Assembly: GCA_964415185.1 (NCBI GenBank)
Contig: CAYPZI010000001.1
Coordinates: forward strand, 1-64,000
Length of the DNA stretch: 64,000 bases
Source of the DNA: CAYVBJ01 sp964415185
Lineage (GTDB): Bacteria > Bacteroidota > Rhodothermia > Balneolales > Balneolaceae
Direction of reading: 5' to 3'
Every line of letters begins with the position of its first letter. Within the stretch, counting starts at the first letter, position 1. The position numbers were made by a program, and so were the translations under genes. Positions 9,017 through 18,021 of this stretch are shown here, one piece after another. Below the pieces are notes generated by a model. It had not been told where the DNA came from. It saw only the letters and a program-made list of their open reading frames with translations, and did not search any database.

Positions 9017-9196
9017 TACATAACCCGGTATCTAATCATCCAATCCTTATATTGATTATCTGCCATTAAAATGTACCGGTTTTGTTTTTCACAATTATTG
9101 TCAAATTATTGGATTTTTGTGTTTTTGATGTAACAAAACCCCACTTTGTTTTCTCCTGTAATAAAGATTGGCAATTAATCAAACAAAGGATTTAAG

Positions 9197-9778
9197 ATGA
9201 TCAAGAATATCACTCTTCTGCTCGTAATGATTGGCGCCTATTCACTGTGGACAAATTCTCCTATTGAATACGGTCCGGGTGAGATTGTGTCCGGAAAGCC
9301 GGTTATTGAAAACAATTTATCGAAAGATATTTTTAAAAGAGAAAATTATACCATTTCTCCAGTTAAACGAATTGATATCAAAGCAAGGGTTCTTTCCCAG
9401 GAAAGATATTACTTCGATAACAAATCGCGGATTTCGCCATTTGATTTTGTTCTCGGTTGGGGCCCGATGTCAGATGAAACTCATCTGGGTGAAATAATTA
9501 TAAATCAGAACAACAGAAATCACGAACTTGAACTTTTGAAACCTAAATTACCACTTTCTGAAATCAAAAATCATATCTCATTGATACATACCGTACCCTC
9601 AAACCAGTTTATAGCCGACGACTTAAAACGAGTTAGAATAGGACACATAATCCAGATTAAGGGATACATTGTTGATATTAAAGAGAACGGCGGCTGGATG
9701 TGGAAATCTGCATTTAATGAGAGCGATTTTGGAAATGGGCCGGAAATCATCTGGATAGAAGATTTTTCGGTAATGTAA
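9197..9778 (+). CDS. Conserved hypothetical protein with N-terminal membrane anchor
   Basis: A 193-residue protein with one N-terminal hydrophobic segment (about 3-20), then a soluble extracytoplasmic domain. The stretch FDFVLGWGPMSD, the later IGHIIQIKGYIVDI and the final GWMWKSAF plus EIIWIEDF match a family I have seen in many Gram-negative bacteria as uncharacterised proteins; I recall no established function. The RIGHIIQIKGYIVDI part looks like an OB-fold strand pair. A GATTTAAG leader precedes the ATG. It is followed after 116 bases by the cold-shock gene. Confidence 0.7.
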   Translation: MIKNITLLLVMIGAYSLWTNSPIEYGPGEIVSGKPVIENNLSKDIFKRENYTISPVKRIDIKARVLSQERYYFDNKSRISPFDFVLGWGPMSDETHLGEIIINQNNRNHELELLKPKLPLSEIKNHISLIHTVPSNQFIADDLKRVRIGHIIQIKGYIVDIKENGGWMWKSAFNESDFGNGPEIIWIEDFSVM

Positions 9779-9894
9779 AAAACGTTATTGAAAATATACT
9801 CTGAACAGTTTATTTTGAAGCCGTGGTAACGTATTCGATATGAATTTATTACCCGCCTAAACAATAAACAAACACAACATTCAGGATTCGGTTT

Positions 9895-10110
9895 ATGGAA
9901 GAAACGCGAGAAGTAGGAACAGTTAAATGGTTCCATAACGGAAAAGGGTACGGTTTTATCACAAGAGATGGTGGTGAAGACGTCTTTGTGCATTATTCTG
10001 AAATTCAATCTGAAGGCTTTAAAAAACTGTCAGAAGGCCAGCAAGTTGAATTTACAGTCGCTGAAGGTGATAAAGGCCTTCAGGCAAGGGAAGTGATTGC
10101 ACTTCAGTAA
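9895..10110 (+). CDS. CspA-family cold-shock protein
   Basis: A 71-residue single cold-shock domain that binds single-stranded nucleic acid. The RNA-binding motifs are intact: RNP1 as KGYGFIT (17-23) and RNP2 as VFVHYSEI (30-37), with the usual N-terminal GTVKWF. The acidic N-terminus (MEETREV) is slightly longer than in E. coli CspA. The 116-base leader (9779-9894) is AT-rich, has no good Shine-Dalgarno, and may be the long 5' untranslated region common for this family; I could not identify a specific cold box. Confidence 0.95.
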   Translation: MEETREVGTVKWFHNGKGYGFITRDGGEDVFVHYSEIQSEGFKKLSEGQQVEFTVAEGDKGLQAREVIALQ

Positions 10111-10147
10111 ATTTCATTATTTTAATATATGATATCTTGTTACTGTA

Positions 10148-10465
10148 TTGAATTGGCTTAAGTCGGTTGCGGTAGACCTGTTCTCGGTTTTGCTTATTGG
10201 CATCTCCATTTTTATGGATGTGCCCGTATTGGTATATGTCGTTTATGGTTATACCGCGTTATTATTAATTGCCCGCCTTAGTTTACTGATCAGCAGTAAT
10301 TTGAACCGTATAGCCAAACCCGGCAAGCAGGGCGCTCCTCTGTGGTTCTATCATATTATATACTTTGTTAATACGGCACTCCTGATTTATGCCGGCTGGT
10401 GGATTACATCCGCATGCTGGCTTTTGATCTGGATATCCGCATTTGCATCTGATAGAAAAAAATAA
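10148..10465 (+). CDS. Small membrane protein of unknown function
   Basis: A 105-residue protein beginning at a TTG codon. It has three or four hydrophobic helices (about 8-27, 30-50, 65-85 and 85-100), with positively charged loops (NRIAKPGKQG) and a KK terminus. No motif is recognised. It begins 37 bases after the cold-shock gene and may be read from the same transcript. The non-ATG start lowers confidence, but the run of membrane helices with proper charge distribution suggests a genuine protein. Confidence 0.55.
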   Translation: MNWLKSVAVDLFSVLLIGISIFMDVPVLVYVVYGYTALLLIARLSLLISSNLNRIAKPGKQGAPLWFYHIIYFVNTALLIYAGWWITSACWLLIWISAFASDRKK

Positions 10466-10493
10466 AGTTTTTTATTTCCGGAAGGGATATTTT

Positions 10494-10514
10494 CAGAACT
10501 TTTTGTAAGTTCTG
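10494..10514. promoter_or_regulatory. Hairpin immediately upstream of the PagL-like gene
   Basis: CAGAACTT (10494-10501) and AAGTTCTG (10507-10514) form a perfect 8-base inverted repeat with a 5-base loop, ending five bases before the ATG at 10520. It could be an operator dyad, or an RNA hairpin that occludes or positions the start. Confidence 0.4.
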
Positions 10515-10519
10515 CATCG

Positions 10520-11161
10520 ATGAATAAAAAGTACATCTTTCGGGCACTAAAAATTAACCTCATCTGCATCATTCTGATCTTTGCAGTATCAGATAGCTAT
10601 GCGCAAGAGCATTCAGTAGAAACTGGCGAAAGCACGGAGATTCCGGAACTGAGTGTAAAAAGTAACCTGCAGTTTGGTATCAGGGCTATATATGCACCTA
10701 AAACTTTTACATTTATCGGTAAAATCCAGCAATCCAGTTTTCTCGGCCTTGGTTTCCAGGCCTGGCACACCAATCTCAGGTTCGGTGATTTCAGATTGAG
10801 ACTGGGCAGCGAACTGATGGCAGCCAGCAGAATAAAATTTCCCGAAAATGGCTTGGATGGGCCAAAAGAAAGACGCTACGGACTGGGCTTTATTCCGGTA
10901 ATCGCTCAGGTGCCGCTTGTTGAGGGACTGTTTTTCAGCGGATCTGGTGGAACTATTATTTTTCCCGGAAAATTTCCCGATAATTTCGGTACAACTGTGA
11001 ATTTTCTGTTTGATTTCGGTTTAGGTTACGATTTCCCAATAGGATTAAATGGCAATAAATTCCAGATCGGATATAACGTCCACCATATTTCAAATGCCGG
11101 AACAGGGAGAATCAATCCCGGAATAGATTTTCATATGTTTTATATCGGGTTCCGGTTTTAA
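10520..11161 (+). CDS. PagL-like acyloxyacyl hydrolase (lipid A 3-O-deacylase family)
   Basis: A 213-residue outer-membrane protein. A signal peptide (about 1-29, ending SYAQE) precedes an eight-stranded-barrel-like sequence ending in a terminal Phe (YIGFRF). The catalytic His-x-Ser of PagL is visible in NVHHISNAGTGRINPG, matching the HxSNxG pattern of the family. The family removes the 3-hydroxyacyl chain at position 3 of lipid A and so tunes the surface charge and endotoxicity. The Glu of the PagL triad is not obvious: the usual position after NPG reads IDFHMF. The activity is therefore inferred from the family. An 8-base dyad lies just before the start. Confidence 0.7.
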   Translation: MNKKYIFRALKINLICIILIFAVSDSYAQEHSVETGESTEIPELSVKSNLQFGIRAIYAPKTFTFIGKIQQSSFLGLGFQAWHTNLRFGDFRLRLGSELMAASRIKFPENGLDGPKERRYGLGFIPVIAQVPLVEGLFFSGSGGTIIFPGKFPDNFGTTVNFLFDFGLGYDFPIGLNGNKFQIGYNVHHISNAGTGRINPGIDFHMFYIGFRF

Positions 11162-11253
11162 GCTACACTTCACTCTTTTTTTATACAATGGATGGGTTTG
11201 GAATCGTTTCTCCAATAAAATGGTTATAAAACCAATCTTAAAAAAAAGGCTAT

Positions 11254-11811
11254 ATGCTAAAATTTCAACTTTTGTTATTCCTTGTTACATCTATTTTGCT
11301 GATAAATTGTTCGTCCAGAAGTCAGCCTCCTGATAAGTCGTTAACATACCACGATCATCATCATTTGTCATCATTAACCTATGAAACAGCTATGAGCGAT
11401 ACATCCGACATTAAAAAAATTGTGAAAAGCGAAGAAGAATGGAAAGAAATACTGACTTCAAAACAGTACAAAATCCTTCGGGAAGCGGGAACTGAAATGC
11501 CTTTTGTCAATGAGTACAACAGCTTGTATGAAGATGGTGTTTATGTATGCGCCGCCTGCGGAAATCCGCTCTATCATTCCGACACAAAATTCAAAAGCGG
11601 TACGGGCTGGCCCAGTTTCTGGGAGCCTGTAAGCGAAAATGCCGTAGACGAAAAAATTGATAAGAGCTATTTCATGACACGGACTGAAATTGTCTGCAGC
11701 CGCTGTGATTCACATCTCGGCCATGTTTTTGAGGATGGCCCCGAACCTACCGGCCTCAGATATTGTATGAATTCAGCAGCGATGAAGTTTATTCCAGATG
11801 AAGAAAAATAG
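11254..11811 (+). CDS. msrB: Peptide-methionine (R)-S-oxide reductase, lipoprotein form
   Basis: A 185-residue MsrB. Unusually it starts with a lipoprotein signal (1-19, lipobox LLINC with Cys19), so it acts at the cell envelope, probably repairing oxidised periplasmic or surface proteins. The SelR domain covers about 50-180. Two zinc-binding CxxC pairs are present (CAACG and CSRCDSH), followed by GHVFEDGP. The catalytic Cys171 lies in RYCMNSAAMKF. Residues 25-50 form a His-rich linker (YHDHHHLS). It stands alone, convergent with the NSS transporter gene 12 bases away. Confidence 0.95.
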   Translation: MLKFQLLLFLVTSILLINCSSRSQPPDKSLTYHDHHHLSSLTYETAMSDTSDIKKIVKSEEEWKEILTSKQYKILREAGTEMPFVNEYNSLYEDGVYVCAACGNPLYHSDTKFKSGTGWPSFWEPVSENAVDEKIDKSYFMTRTEIVCSRCDSHLGHVFEDGPEPTGLRYCMNSAAMKFIPDEEK

Positions 11812-11823
11812 TTGTATAAATCA

Positions 11824-13329
11824 CTAATTTAGGATCGTATTTTTTGCAATTTTTTTGTTATAAATCAAAAAGAGAATCATCATAACTGCCCATTGCAGAA
11901 CAACAGTTGCCACTGAAAACGGACTTAGAGGATTGTACCATGTATCGGGAGCATAAACTGCAGCACTCAAGTACATCCACCATACCAGCAGGGTGATTAC
12001 TTCGACAGGTATTACATATTTCAGTATCACGCTCCACCATCCTCCGAGGGTTACTTTTCTTTGTTCTGTATTTACAAGCTCATTTCGAAATTTTTCAGGT
12101 CCGAATCGAATTACTGCAAATGATATAAATGCCCCCGAAACCATAAGACCTACACCCCATACAAAATCCTGGTTTGCAAAAATATCAAGCGAAAGTGCTG
12201 AAGGCAATCCAAATAAAAATCCGGCGGTACATACACCAATGGTTGCTTTTTTCCTGGTAATACCCATGTCTACAAACACTTTGGTGGCCAGTTCAATCAT
12301 GGATATCAGGGAACTGAAAGCAGCAAATGTTAACCCCAGGAAAAAAAGAATGGCAAATATTTTGCCGCCCGCCATTTCCTGAAACAACTGCGGCATCCAC
12401 ATGAAAGTAAGCCCGGTAGATGCAGGCCCTGACGTCTGCATAACATCAAGCACCTCTCCGTTACTCATTTGCTGTCCGAGCGTGCCGAACACTGTTGAAA
12501 ATATGATAATGGCTGCAACAAGGGAAACAAGGTTATTCCCGATACCGGTTTGAAATGCACTAATCGTTACATCATCACTATTGCGCATATAGGCGCCATA
12601 AGTCAGAATCAAGCCCCATGCGGCTCCTGTATCCCATGCATTTTGTGTTAATGCTTCAAGCCATAAACCCGGCCTTTGCAGTGTTGACCAGTCGGGTGTA
12701 AACAGGTATTCTATGCCTGCACCGCTGCCTTCAAGAGTCAAAGCCTTGATTAGCGAAACAAGAAGCACCAGGAATAAAGACGGAATCAGCAAGAGATTGA
12801 TTCTTTCAATACTTTTAACTCCCTTTAAAATAACTGTGGCACCAAGAATCATAATTATGGCGTGAAAGACAGATGGCATAGCTGAGCCCTGGAAACCCGT
12901 CCATACGGCATCTGCCGCTTCGTAATTTACCGGCAAGGCAGAGAAAATCGATTCCAGAAGATAAAACAGGCACCAGCCTGCAACCACACTGTAGTAAAAC
13001 ATAATAGCTGTGGCAACAAATCCTACGAATGACCCCATCCATGCAAACTTTTTACCTATCAATTTTATGAATGACCCTATCACTCCCTTTCGTCCATTTC
13101 GGCCGATTCCATATTCCGCGATAATTAGGGGAATTGACCATAAAAATAAAAATGTTGCCCAGGCAATTAAAAAAGCACCGGCTCCGTCTTCGCCTCCATT
13201 TTGTGCTGCAATTCTCGGAAACCGCCAGATATTTCCCGTACCGACTGCAATTCCCAAAACGCTTAATATCAATCCCCATTTGGTAGAAAACCGTTCAGCC
13301 GGTTTTTTTGATGCCATTTCTTTAGCCAT
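11824..13329 (-). CDS. Sodium-dependent transporter, NSS/SNF family
   Basis: A 501-residue inner-membrane protein with about 11-12 helices. The hallmark first helix is present as GLILSVLGIAVGTGNIWRFPRIAAQNGGEDGAGAF, with the unwound G-x-G-N-x-WRFP motif that binds Na+ and substrate. Family members use the sodium gradient to import amino acids or related amines. The inserted GEDGAGAF is slightly different from the common GGGAF. Substrate cannot be told from the sequence. The gene is divergent from the glycosyltransferase gene. Confidence 0.92.
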   Translation of the reverse strand: MAKEMASKKPAERFSTKWGLILSVLGIAVGTGNIWRFPRIAAQNGGEDGAGAFLIAWATFLFLWSIPLIIAEYGIGRNGRKGVIGSFIKLIGKKFAWMGSFVGFVATAIMFYYSVVAGWCLFYLLESIFSALPVNYEAADAVWTGFQGSAMPSVFHAIIMILGATVILKGVKSIERINLLLIPSLFLVLLVSLIKALTLEGSGAGIEYLFTPDWSTLQRPGLWLEALTQNAWDTGAAWGLILTYGAYMRNSDDVTISAFQTGIGNNLVSLVAAIIIFSTVFGTLGQQMSNGEVLDVMQTSGPASTGLTFMWMPQLFQEMAGGKIFAILFFLGLTFAAFSSLISMIELATKVFVDMGITRKKATIGVCTAGFLFGLPSALSLDIFANQDFVWGVGLMVSGAFISFAVIRFGPEKFRNELVNTEQRKVTLGGWWSVILKYVIPVEVITLLVWWMYLSAAVYAPDTWYNPLSPFSVATVVLQWAVMMILFLIYNKKIAKNTILN

Positions 13330-13437
13330 CTGTCTGTGACATTTCTTACATTTTGATTTTAATCTTGGTTGATAACCAATTTTCAGTTCTTCAGCAAACT
13401 ATATTTACAAAAATTTAAAACCTTATTGCAACTGCAG

Positions 13438-14604
13438 ATGCTTATCTGGTTACTCTATTTTTCACTTATTTTCCTGCTGTTTACATCAATCATACTGACT
13501 CACAATCGATTGTATTTAAAAGAACTGCCAGTGAAAATGGCGGCTGACCCTGATTTTACACCATTTGTATCGCTATGCATACCTGCCCGAAACGAAGAAG
13601 GCAATTTAAATAAATTGCTTCCCGGTATACTCAGGCAAAGATATAAAAATTTTGAAGTTTTAATACTTGATGATGAATCTACAGATAAAACACCTGAAAT
13701 CATTGATGAATACAGGCAACAGGCGCCTTCACTCATCAAAAAAATAGAGGGTAAGCCAAAGCCATCGGGATGGCTGGGCAAAACGTGGGCTTGCCAACAG
13801 TTATCAACTTCGGCAAATGGTTCCATCCTGATTTTTGTGGATGCAGACACACGCCTGATGCCAAAATTTATCGGCGGGGTTGTCAACGCTTTCCGGATTG
13901 ACCGGCCTGACATGCTTACCGTATGGGCTCTGCAAATTACATCTTCATTCCCGGAAAAATGCGTTATTCCATTAGTTTATTTTACGTTGTTTACCTTTCT
14001 TCCCACCAGATACGCCTCCAAAAAACCTTTTTTTCTGCCCGAATTCATTTATAAAAAAATATCACCACTCTTTGCAGCGGCAAACGGACAGTGCGTTGCC
14101 TTCACAAAGGAAGCCTATAACCAAATCGATGGCCATAAAAGTGTAAAGGATGAGGTGGTTGAAGATGTAGAACTTGCAAAAAATATTGTAAGAAACGGGT
14201 TAAAATTGAAAATGTATACCGGAATTCAATCCATTCTATGCAAAATGTACAATAATCATAAAGATATGTTTAACGGATTCAGGAAAAATTTTTATGCGGG
14301 TTTCAAATACAACCTGCCTTTATTTTTGTCCGCTGCCTTTTTGCATTTCATTGTTTACATATTGCCATTTCTTTTAGCCCCTTATGCCTTCATTACCGGG
14401 AATATAATGTTGTTTCAACTATCGGCTGCAGTGATTACCGTGTTGCTTTTACAGCGTTTAATAATCGCACTTTGGCAGCGATCAAACCCAATTTATGCAT
14501 TCACTCACCCGTTGGGCGTGCTTTGGTTTCAATATCTTGCATTTATTACATTGAGTGATCATCATAAAAATAGACAGGTATACTGGAAAGACAGAAGGAT
14601 TTAA
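13438..14604 (+). CDS. Membrane-bound family 2 glycosyltransferase
   Basis: A 388-residue protein when started at the ATG at 13438 (MLIWLLY); an in-frame TTG at 13369 would add a poor, non-membrane tail and is unlikely. It has an N-terminal membrane anchor (about 1-20), a GT-A domain with CIPARNEEGN, the DDESTDKT motif and a DXD-like VDADTRL, then EDVELAKN acting as the ED/QxxR-type region, and two or three C-terminal helices. It resembles polyisoprenoid- or carotenoid-linked glycosyltransferases of the CrtQ/HpnI kind; the acceptor is unknown. Carotenoid genes occur about 30 kb away. Confidence 0.8.
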   Translation: MLIWLLYFSLIFLLFTSIILTHNRLYLKELPVKMAADPDFTPFVSLCIPARNEEGNLNKLLPGILRQRYKNFEVLILDDESTDKTPEIIDEYRQQAPSLIKKIEGKPKPSGWLGKTWACQQLSTSANGSILIFVDADTRLMPKFIGGVVNAFRIDRPDMLTVWALQITSSFPEKCVIPLVYFTLFTFLPTRYASKKPFFLPEFIYKKISPLFAAANGQCVAFTKEAYNQIDGHKSVKDEVVEDVELAKNIVRNGLKLKMYTGIQSILCKMYNNHKDMFNGFRKNFYAGFKYNLPLFLSAAFLHFIVYILPFLLAPYAFITGNIMLFQLSAAVITVLLLQRLIIALWQRSNPIYAFTHPLGVLWFQYLAFITLSDHHKNRQVYWKDRRI

Positions 14605-14681
14605 TCCCCTTCAAAAATTTAAGTAGAAGCTGTATCTAAAATTATGTTTCTTTTATTGAATAAATTACTATAATAAAATAT

Positions 14682-15590
14682 ATGCTGGAGCTGATTCAGA
14701 AATATTTAAAATACCTTCAAATAGAAAAAAATGCGTCGCCGCATACTATTGTTTCATACGAAACAGACCTGAAACAATTTGAAGAATTTTGTAAAAAGGA
14801 ATTTAAATCCGATTCCCCGGAAATTGAAAAAACAGACCGGCTTCTGATTCGTATTTGGCTGGGTGAAATGACTGAAAAAGGGCTCGAGAGAAGTACAATT
14901 GCAAGAAAAGTAGCTGCCATTCGTTCATTCTACAAATATTGTTTTAAACGCGGCTATATAGAAAAAAATCCTGCACACTTGCTTATAGTTCCAAAAAAAG
15001 AAAAAAAACTGCCTGCCACTGTAAACAGTGAAGATATCCGCCGGATGATTGATAATGTGGATACTGATGATCCAAAAGGTATACAGATAAAAGCTATTCT
15101 TGAAGTTTTTTACTGTACGGGAATAAGGCTGAGCGAACTCATAAAATTAAACATCTCTGATATTGATTTTGGGTCAAAGCAGGTAAGAGTTATTGGCAAG
15201 GGAAATAAGCAACGTATTATTCCCCTCGGAGAAAAAGCGTTAAATGCTTTAAAAAACCATATAGCTCACCGGGCACAGCTTTACGGAAACCGAACAGGCG
15301 AGGATGCACGAAAAGCCCTGTTCCTGGCAGCCAGTGGCCACCGAATTTATCCAAAAGCTGTACAAAACATTGTAAAAAAACAGCTTCAGCTTGAAAGCGA
15401 GGTTGTCCAGAAAAGCCCTCACGTATTAAGGCACAGTTTTGCAACACACATGTTGGATGCAGGCGCCGATATCCGCATAATTAAAGAATTTCTTGGACAT
15501 GCAAATCTTTCAGCCACCCAAATTTATACACATACAAGTGTTGAACGACTAAAAAAAGTATATGAACTGGCTCACCCAAGAGCCAAATAA
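14682..15590 (+). CDS. Site-specific tyrosine recombinase XerC/XerD
   Basis: A 302-residue recombinase of the usual Xer length. The N-terminal SAM-like core-binding domain (about 1-90) is followed by the catalytic domain (about 105-300). The catalytic set is complete: Arg139 (CTGIRLSEL), Lys163 (GKGNKQR), His237 and Arg240 (SPHVLRHSF), His263 (LGHANL) and Tyr272 (QIYTHTS). It resolves chromosome dimers at dif. Whether it is XerC or XerD, or a single-recombinase system, cannot be decided here. The hpf gene follows after 21 bases, so they probably form an operon. Confidence 0.92.
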   Translation: MLELIQKYLKYLQIEKNASPHTIVSYETDLKQFEEFCKKEFKSDSPEIEKTDRLLIRIWLGEMTEKGLERSTIARKVAAIRSFYKYCFKRGYIEKNPAHLLIVPKKEKKLPATVNSEDIRRMIDNVDTDDPKGIQIKAILEVFYCTGIRLSELIKLNISDIDFGSKQVRVIGKGNKQRIIPLGEKALNALKNHIAHRAQLYGNRTGEDARKALFLAASGHRIYPKAVQNIVKKQLQLESEVVQKSPHVLRHSFATHMLDAGADIRIIKEFLGHANLSATQIYTHTSVERLKKVYELAHPRAK

Positions 15591-15611
15591 TTAAATCTAA
15601 TAGGAGGAAAA

Positions 15612-15908
15612 ATGAAAACGACTTTCACAGCACGACATTTTGATGCTAACAACGAACTGAAAAATTATGCACTCGGCTCAATTGATAAATTCCAACAGTT
15701 TTATGACAAAATTATCGCGTGTGATATAGTTCTTGAACCTACCCAGGATGATGAAAACCCCGCCAGAGCTGAATTTAATGTCAAAGTGCCCAAGGTATTA
15801 TTGCGGGCAACCGAATCGGCTCCTACCTACGAACAAGCTGTCAATATTGCCACTGACAACATAGTGAGACAAATCAGAAAATATAAAGATAAGCGATTTA
15901 GCCATTAA
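15612..15908 (+). CDS. hpf: Ribosome hibernation-promoting factor, short HPF/RaiA form
   Basis: A 98-residue protein of the short HPF type that binds the 30S decoding centre and helps form inactive ribosome dimers or monomers in resting cells. The family's beta-alpha-beta-beta-beta-alpha layout is visible: FTARHFDANNELKNYA, an acidic VLEPTQDDENPARAEFNVKV strand pair, and the basic helix NIVRQIRKYKDKR at the end. AGGAGG at 15602-15607, five bases before the ATG, is one of the few strong Shine-Dalgarno sequences in the window. It lies between the recombinase and hprK genes. Confidence 0.93.
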   Translation: MKTTFTARHFDANNELKNYALGSIDKFQQFYDKIIACDIVLEPTQDDENPARAEFNVKVPKVLLRATESAPTYEQAVNIATDNIVRQIRKYKDKRFSH

Positions 15909-15931
15909 TCTAACCCCTTCAAACAGCAATT

Positions 15932-16960
15932 ATGCCTTTTCAGGATCATCAGCCATTACCGAGAAAAGAAAAAATTGATGTCGCTTTTCTGGTTAAGAAG
16001 CTTCGGGAAGACGTACATATAAAGCTTGAAGCCTGTGCTGCTGAATCTGCGAGCAAAGACCGTTACATAACTGAAGTGGATCTGCACAGGCCGGGTCTTG
16101 CACTGGCCGGATATGTTAAATTATTTACATATCACCGGGTTCAGATTCTTGGAAATACGGAGTGTCTGTATATTGACCATCTTAGCGAAGATGAACAGAT
16201 TAAAGCATTTCAAAATGTACTCGATTTTAACGTACCGGTTATTTTTTTAACCGACAACAATGACCTGCCGCAGGCACTCACTAAACTCGCAAACAAAACC
16301 GAAATACCGGTCTACAGAACTGAACTTGAGACGACAAAATTCATGTCTCTGCTCCAGGAGTTTTTGGAAGACCAGTTTGCTCTTCAAACGATGATTCACG
16401 GGTCGATGGTTGATGTGTACGGCATTGGTATTCTTATAGCAGGCAAATCTGGAATCGGAAAAAGCGAGGTAGCCCTCGACCTGGTTGAACGCGGACACCG
16501 GCTGGTCGCTGACGATGTTGTCATGCTGACAAAAAAAAGCAATATCCTGATGGCCTCGGCAAATGAAATGAACAAGCATTTCATGGAAATACGCGGCCTC
16601 GGAATCATAGACGTCATGTCTATGTTCGGAATCCGCTCAATACGATACCAAAAAAGACTTGAGGTGGTTCTTGAATTAACCCTTTGGCAGGAAACCGGCG
16701 ACATTGAAAGAACCGGCCTTGATCATGACTCCGTACAATTACTTGATACAGAGATTCCTATAATACATCTGCCGATTACCCCAGGCAAAAACATAACCGT
16801 TATTGCTGAAGTTATTGCAATGAACTACCTCTTAAAACATTACGGATATGATGCAGCACGTGCATTTCAGGAAAAAATAAAAACTCATATCTCACAAAAA
16901 CGATCCCGTCCTGACATTCCAAAAAGAGCCATTGATTATTTTGAAGGAGATTTTGAGTAA
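15932..16960 (+). CDS. hprK: HPr kinase/phosphorylase
   Basis: A 342-residue two-domain protein of typical length. The N-terminal domain (about 10-140) has the usual MurF-like fold. The C-terminal kinase domain begins near HGSMVDVYG (155-163). The Walker A loop GKSGIGKSE lies at 171-179, followed by ALDLVERGHRLVADDVV and the family signature EIRGLGIIDVMSMFGI. It phosphorylates Ser46 of HPr or an HPr-like protein and can reverse the reaction. No HPr or enzyme I gene is in the window. The hpf-hprK pairing recalls the proteobacterial rpoN-hpf-ptsN-hprK cluster. Confidence 0.95.
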   Translation: MPFQDHQPLPRKEKIDVAFLVKKLREDVHIKLEACAAESASKDRYITEVDLHRPGLALAGYVKLFTYHRVQILGNTECLYIDHLSEDEQIKAFQNVLDFNVPVIFLTDNNDLPQALTKLANKTEIPVYRTELETTKFMSLLQEFLEDQFALQTMIHGSMVDVYGIGILIAGKSGIGKSEVALDLVERGHRLVADDVVMLTKKSNILMASANEMNKHFMEIRGLGIIDVMSMFGIRSIRYQKRLEVVLELTLWQETGDIERTGLDHDSVQLLDTEIPIIHLPITPGKNITVIAEVIAMNYLLKHYGYDAARAFQEKIKTHISQKRSRPDIPKRAIDYFEGDFE

Positions 16961-17046
16961 CAAAACAGTTCCTCATTTCTCTTTTATATATAAGAAAACA
17001 TTAATACATTATCCCGCGATCTAAGTTTTCTCTACAAAATCTTACT

Positions 17047-18021
17047 ATGGCACACAAAAAACAGTTTTACTACGACGAAACTAAGTGCGAATTTGTTCCC
17101 GTAACATACAGTAAAACGGAATATATTCTCTATTCGGCTTGCATTTGGATTATTAGCGGCGTTCTTTTTTCAGCTATTGGTTTGTCACTTCTGTCAAATT
17201 ACATTGGCTCACCTGCTGAACTTGCTCTTGCGGCCGAAAACAAGGCTCTCATTAAACAACTTGAGTATACCAAAACTGCCATTGTGGATATCGAAAAAAA
17301 AGTTGAGGAGATTGCTGGACTCGACAACGAAATGTACAGGTCAGTTCTCGGGCTTGACCCGATCCCCTATGAAGAAAGGCAGTCGGGGACGGGTGGTACC
17401 GATCCCTATGAAGAATTTGATGTTTACAGGGCAGAAGCATCGAACCTGTTGAAGTGGACAGCAAGCCAACTCGATGATTTGGAACGCAAGATAAATATTC
17501 AGAAGATTTCATTTGAAGAAATCAAACATTATTACAATGAAAACCAGGATAAACTGAAGCATATGCCGGCTATCCGACCGGTTTCAGGTATACTGCTTAG
17601 TGGTTATGGAATGAGGATGCATCCTATTTTAAAATATAAACGCCTTCATGAGGGCCTTGATTTCAGGGCTGATGTGGGCACAGAAGTTTTTTCAACCGGT
17701 GACGGAGTGGTTAAATTTGCCGGCAGAAAGAGTACGTACGGACTTTTACTCGTGATTGATCACGGTTATGGCTACGAGACAAGATATGCTCACCTTTCCG
17801 GATTTGCAGAAGGTATAAAAAAAGGAAGCAGAATAAACCGGGGAGATTTGGTTGCATTTTCAGGCAATACCGGTATGTCTCAGGGTCCTCATCTTCATTA
17901 CGAAATACTCCTCAATGGCAAGCATATCGATCCACTGAACTATCTCTTTGCTGACACCACACCCGAAGAATACCTGATGTATCAGGATATTTCTGAAAAT
18001 AATCCCAACTCAATGGATTAA
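17047..18021 (+). CDS. M23/LytM-family peptidase with membrane anchor
   Basis: A 324-residue protein. It has one transmembrane helix (about 27-55), a coiled coil (about 60-100 and 130-175), then a C-terminal LytM zinc-peptidase domain (about 190-305). Zinc and catalytic residues are visible: HEGLDFRAD (H-xxx-D), then RYAHLSG and QGPHLHYEIL (HxH). Such enzymes cut peptidoglycan cross-links or activate amidases during division and growth. All four key residues are present, so it is probably catalytic rather than an EnvC-like activator. It follows hprK by 86 bases; a hairpin lies past its stop at 18026-18056. Confidence 0.9.
   Translation: MAHKKQFYYDETKCEFVPVTYSKTEYILYSACIWIISGVLFSAIGLSLLSNYIGSPAELALAAENKALIKQLEYTKTAIVDIEKKVEEIAGLDNEMYRSVLGLDPIPYEERQSGTGGTDPYEEFDVYRAEASNLLKWTASQLDDLERKINIQKISFEEIKHYYNENQDKLKHMPAIRPVSGILLSGYGMRMHPILKYKRLHEGLDFRADVGTEVFSTGDGVVKFAGRKSTYGLLLVIDHGYGYETRYAHLSGFAEGIKKGSRINRGDLVAFSGNTGMSQGPHLHYEILLNGKHIDPLNYLFADTTPEEYLMYQDISENNPNSMD

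Noticed and set aside
9779..9894. Possible cold-shock riboregulator
   Set aside because: The leader before cspA is plausible, but I could not identify a defined cold box or structure.
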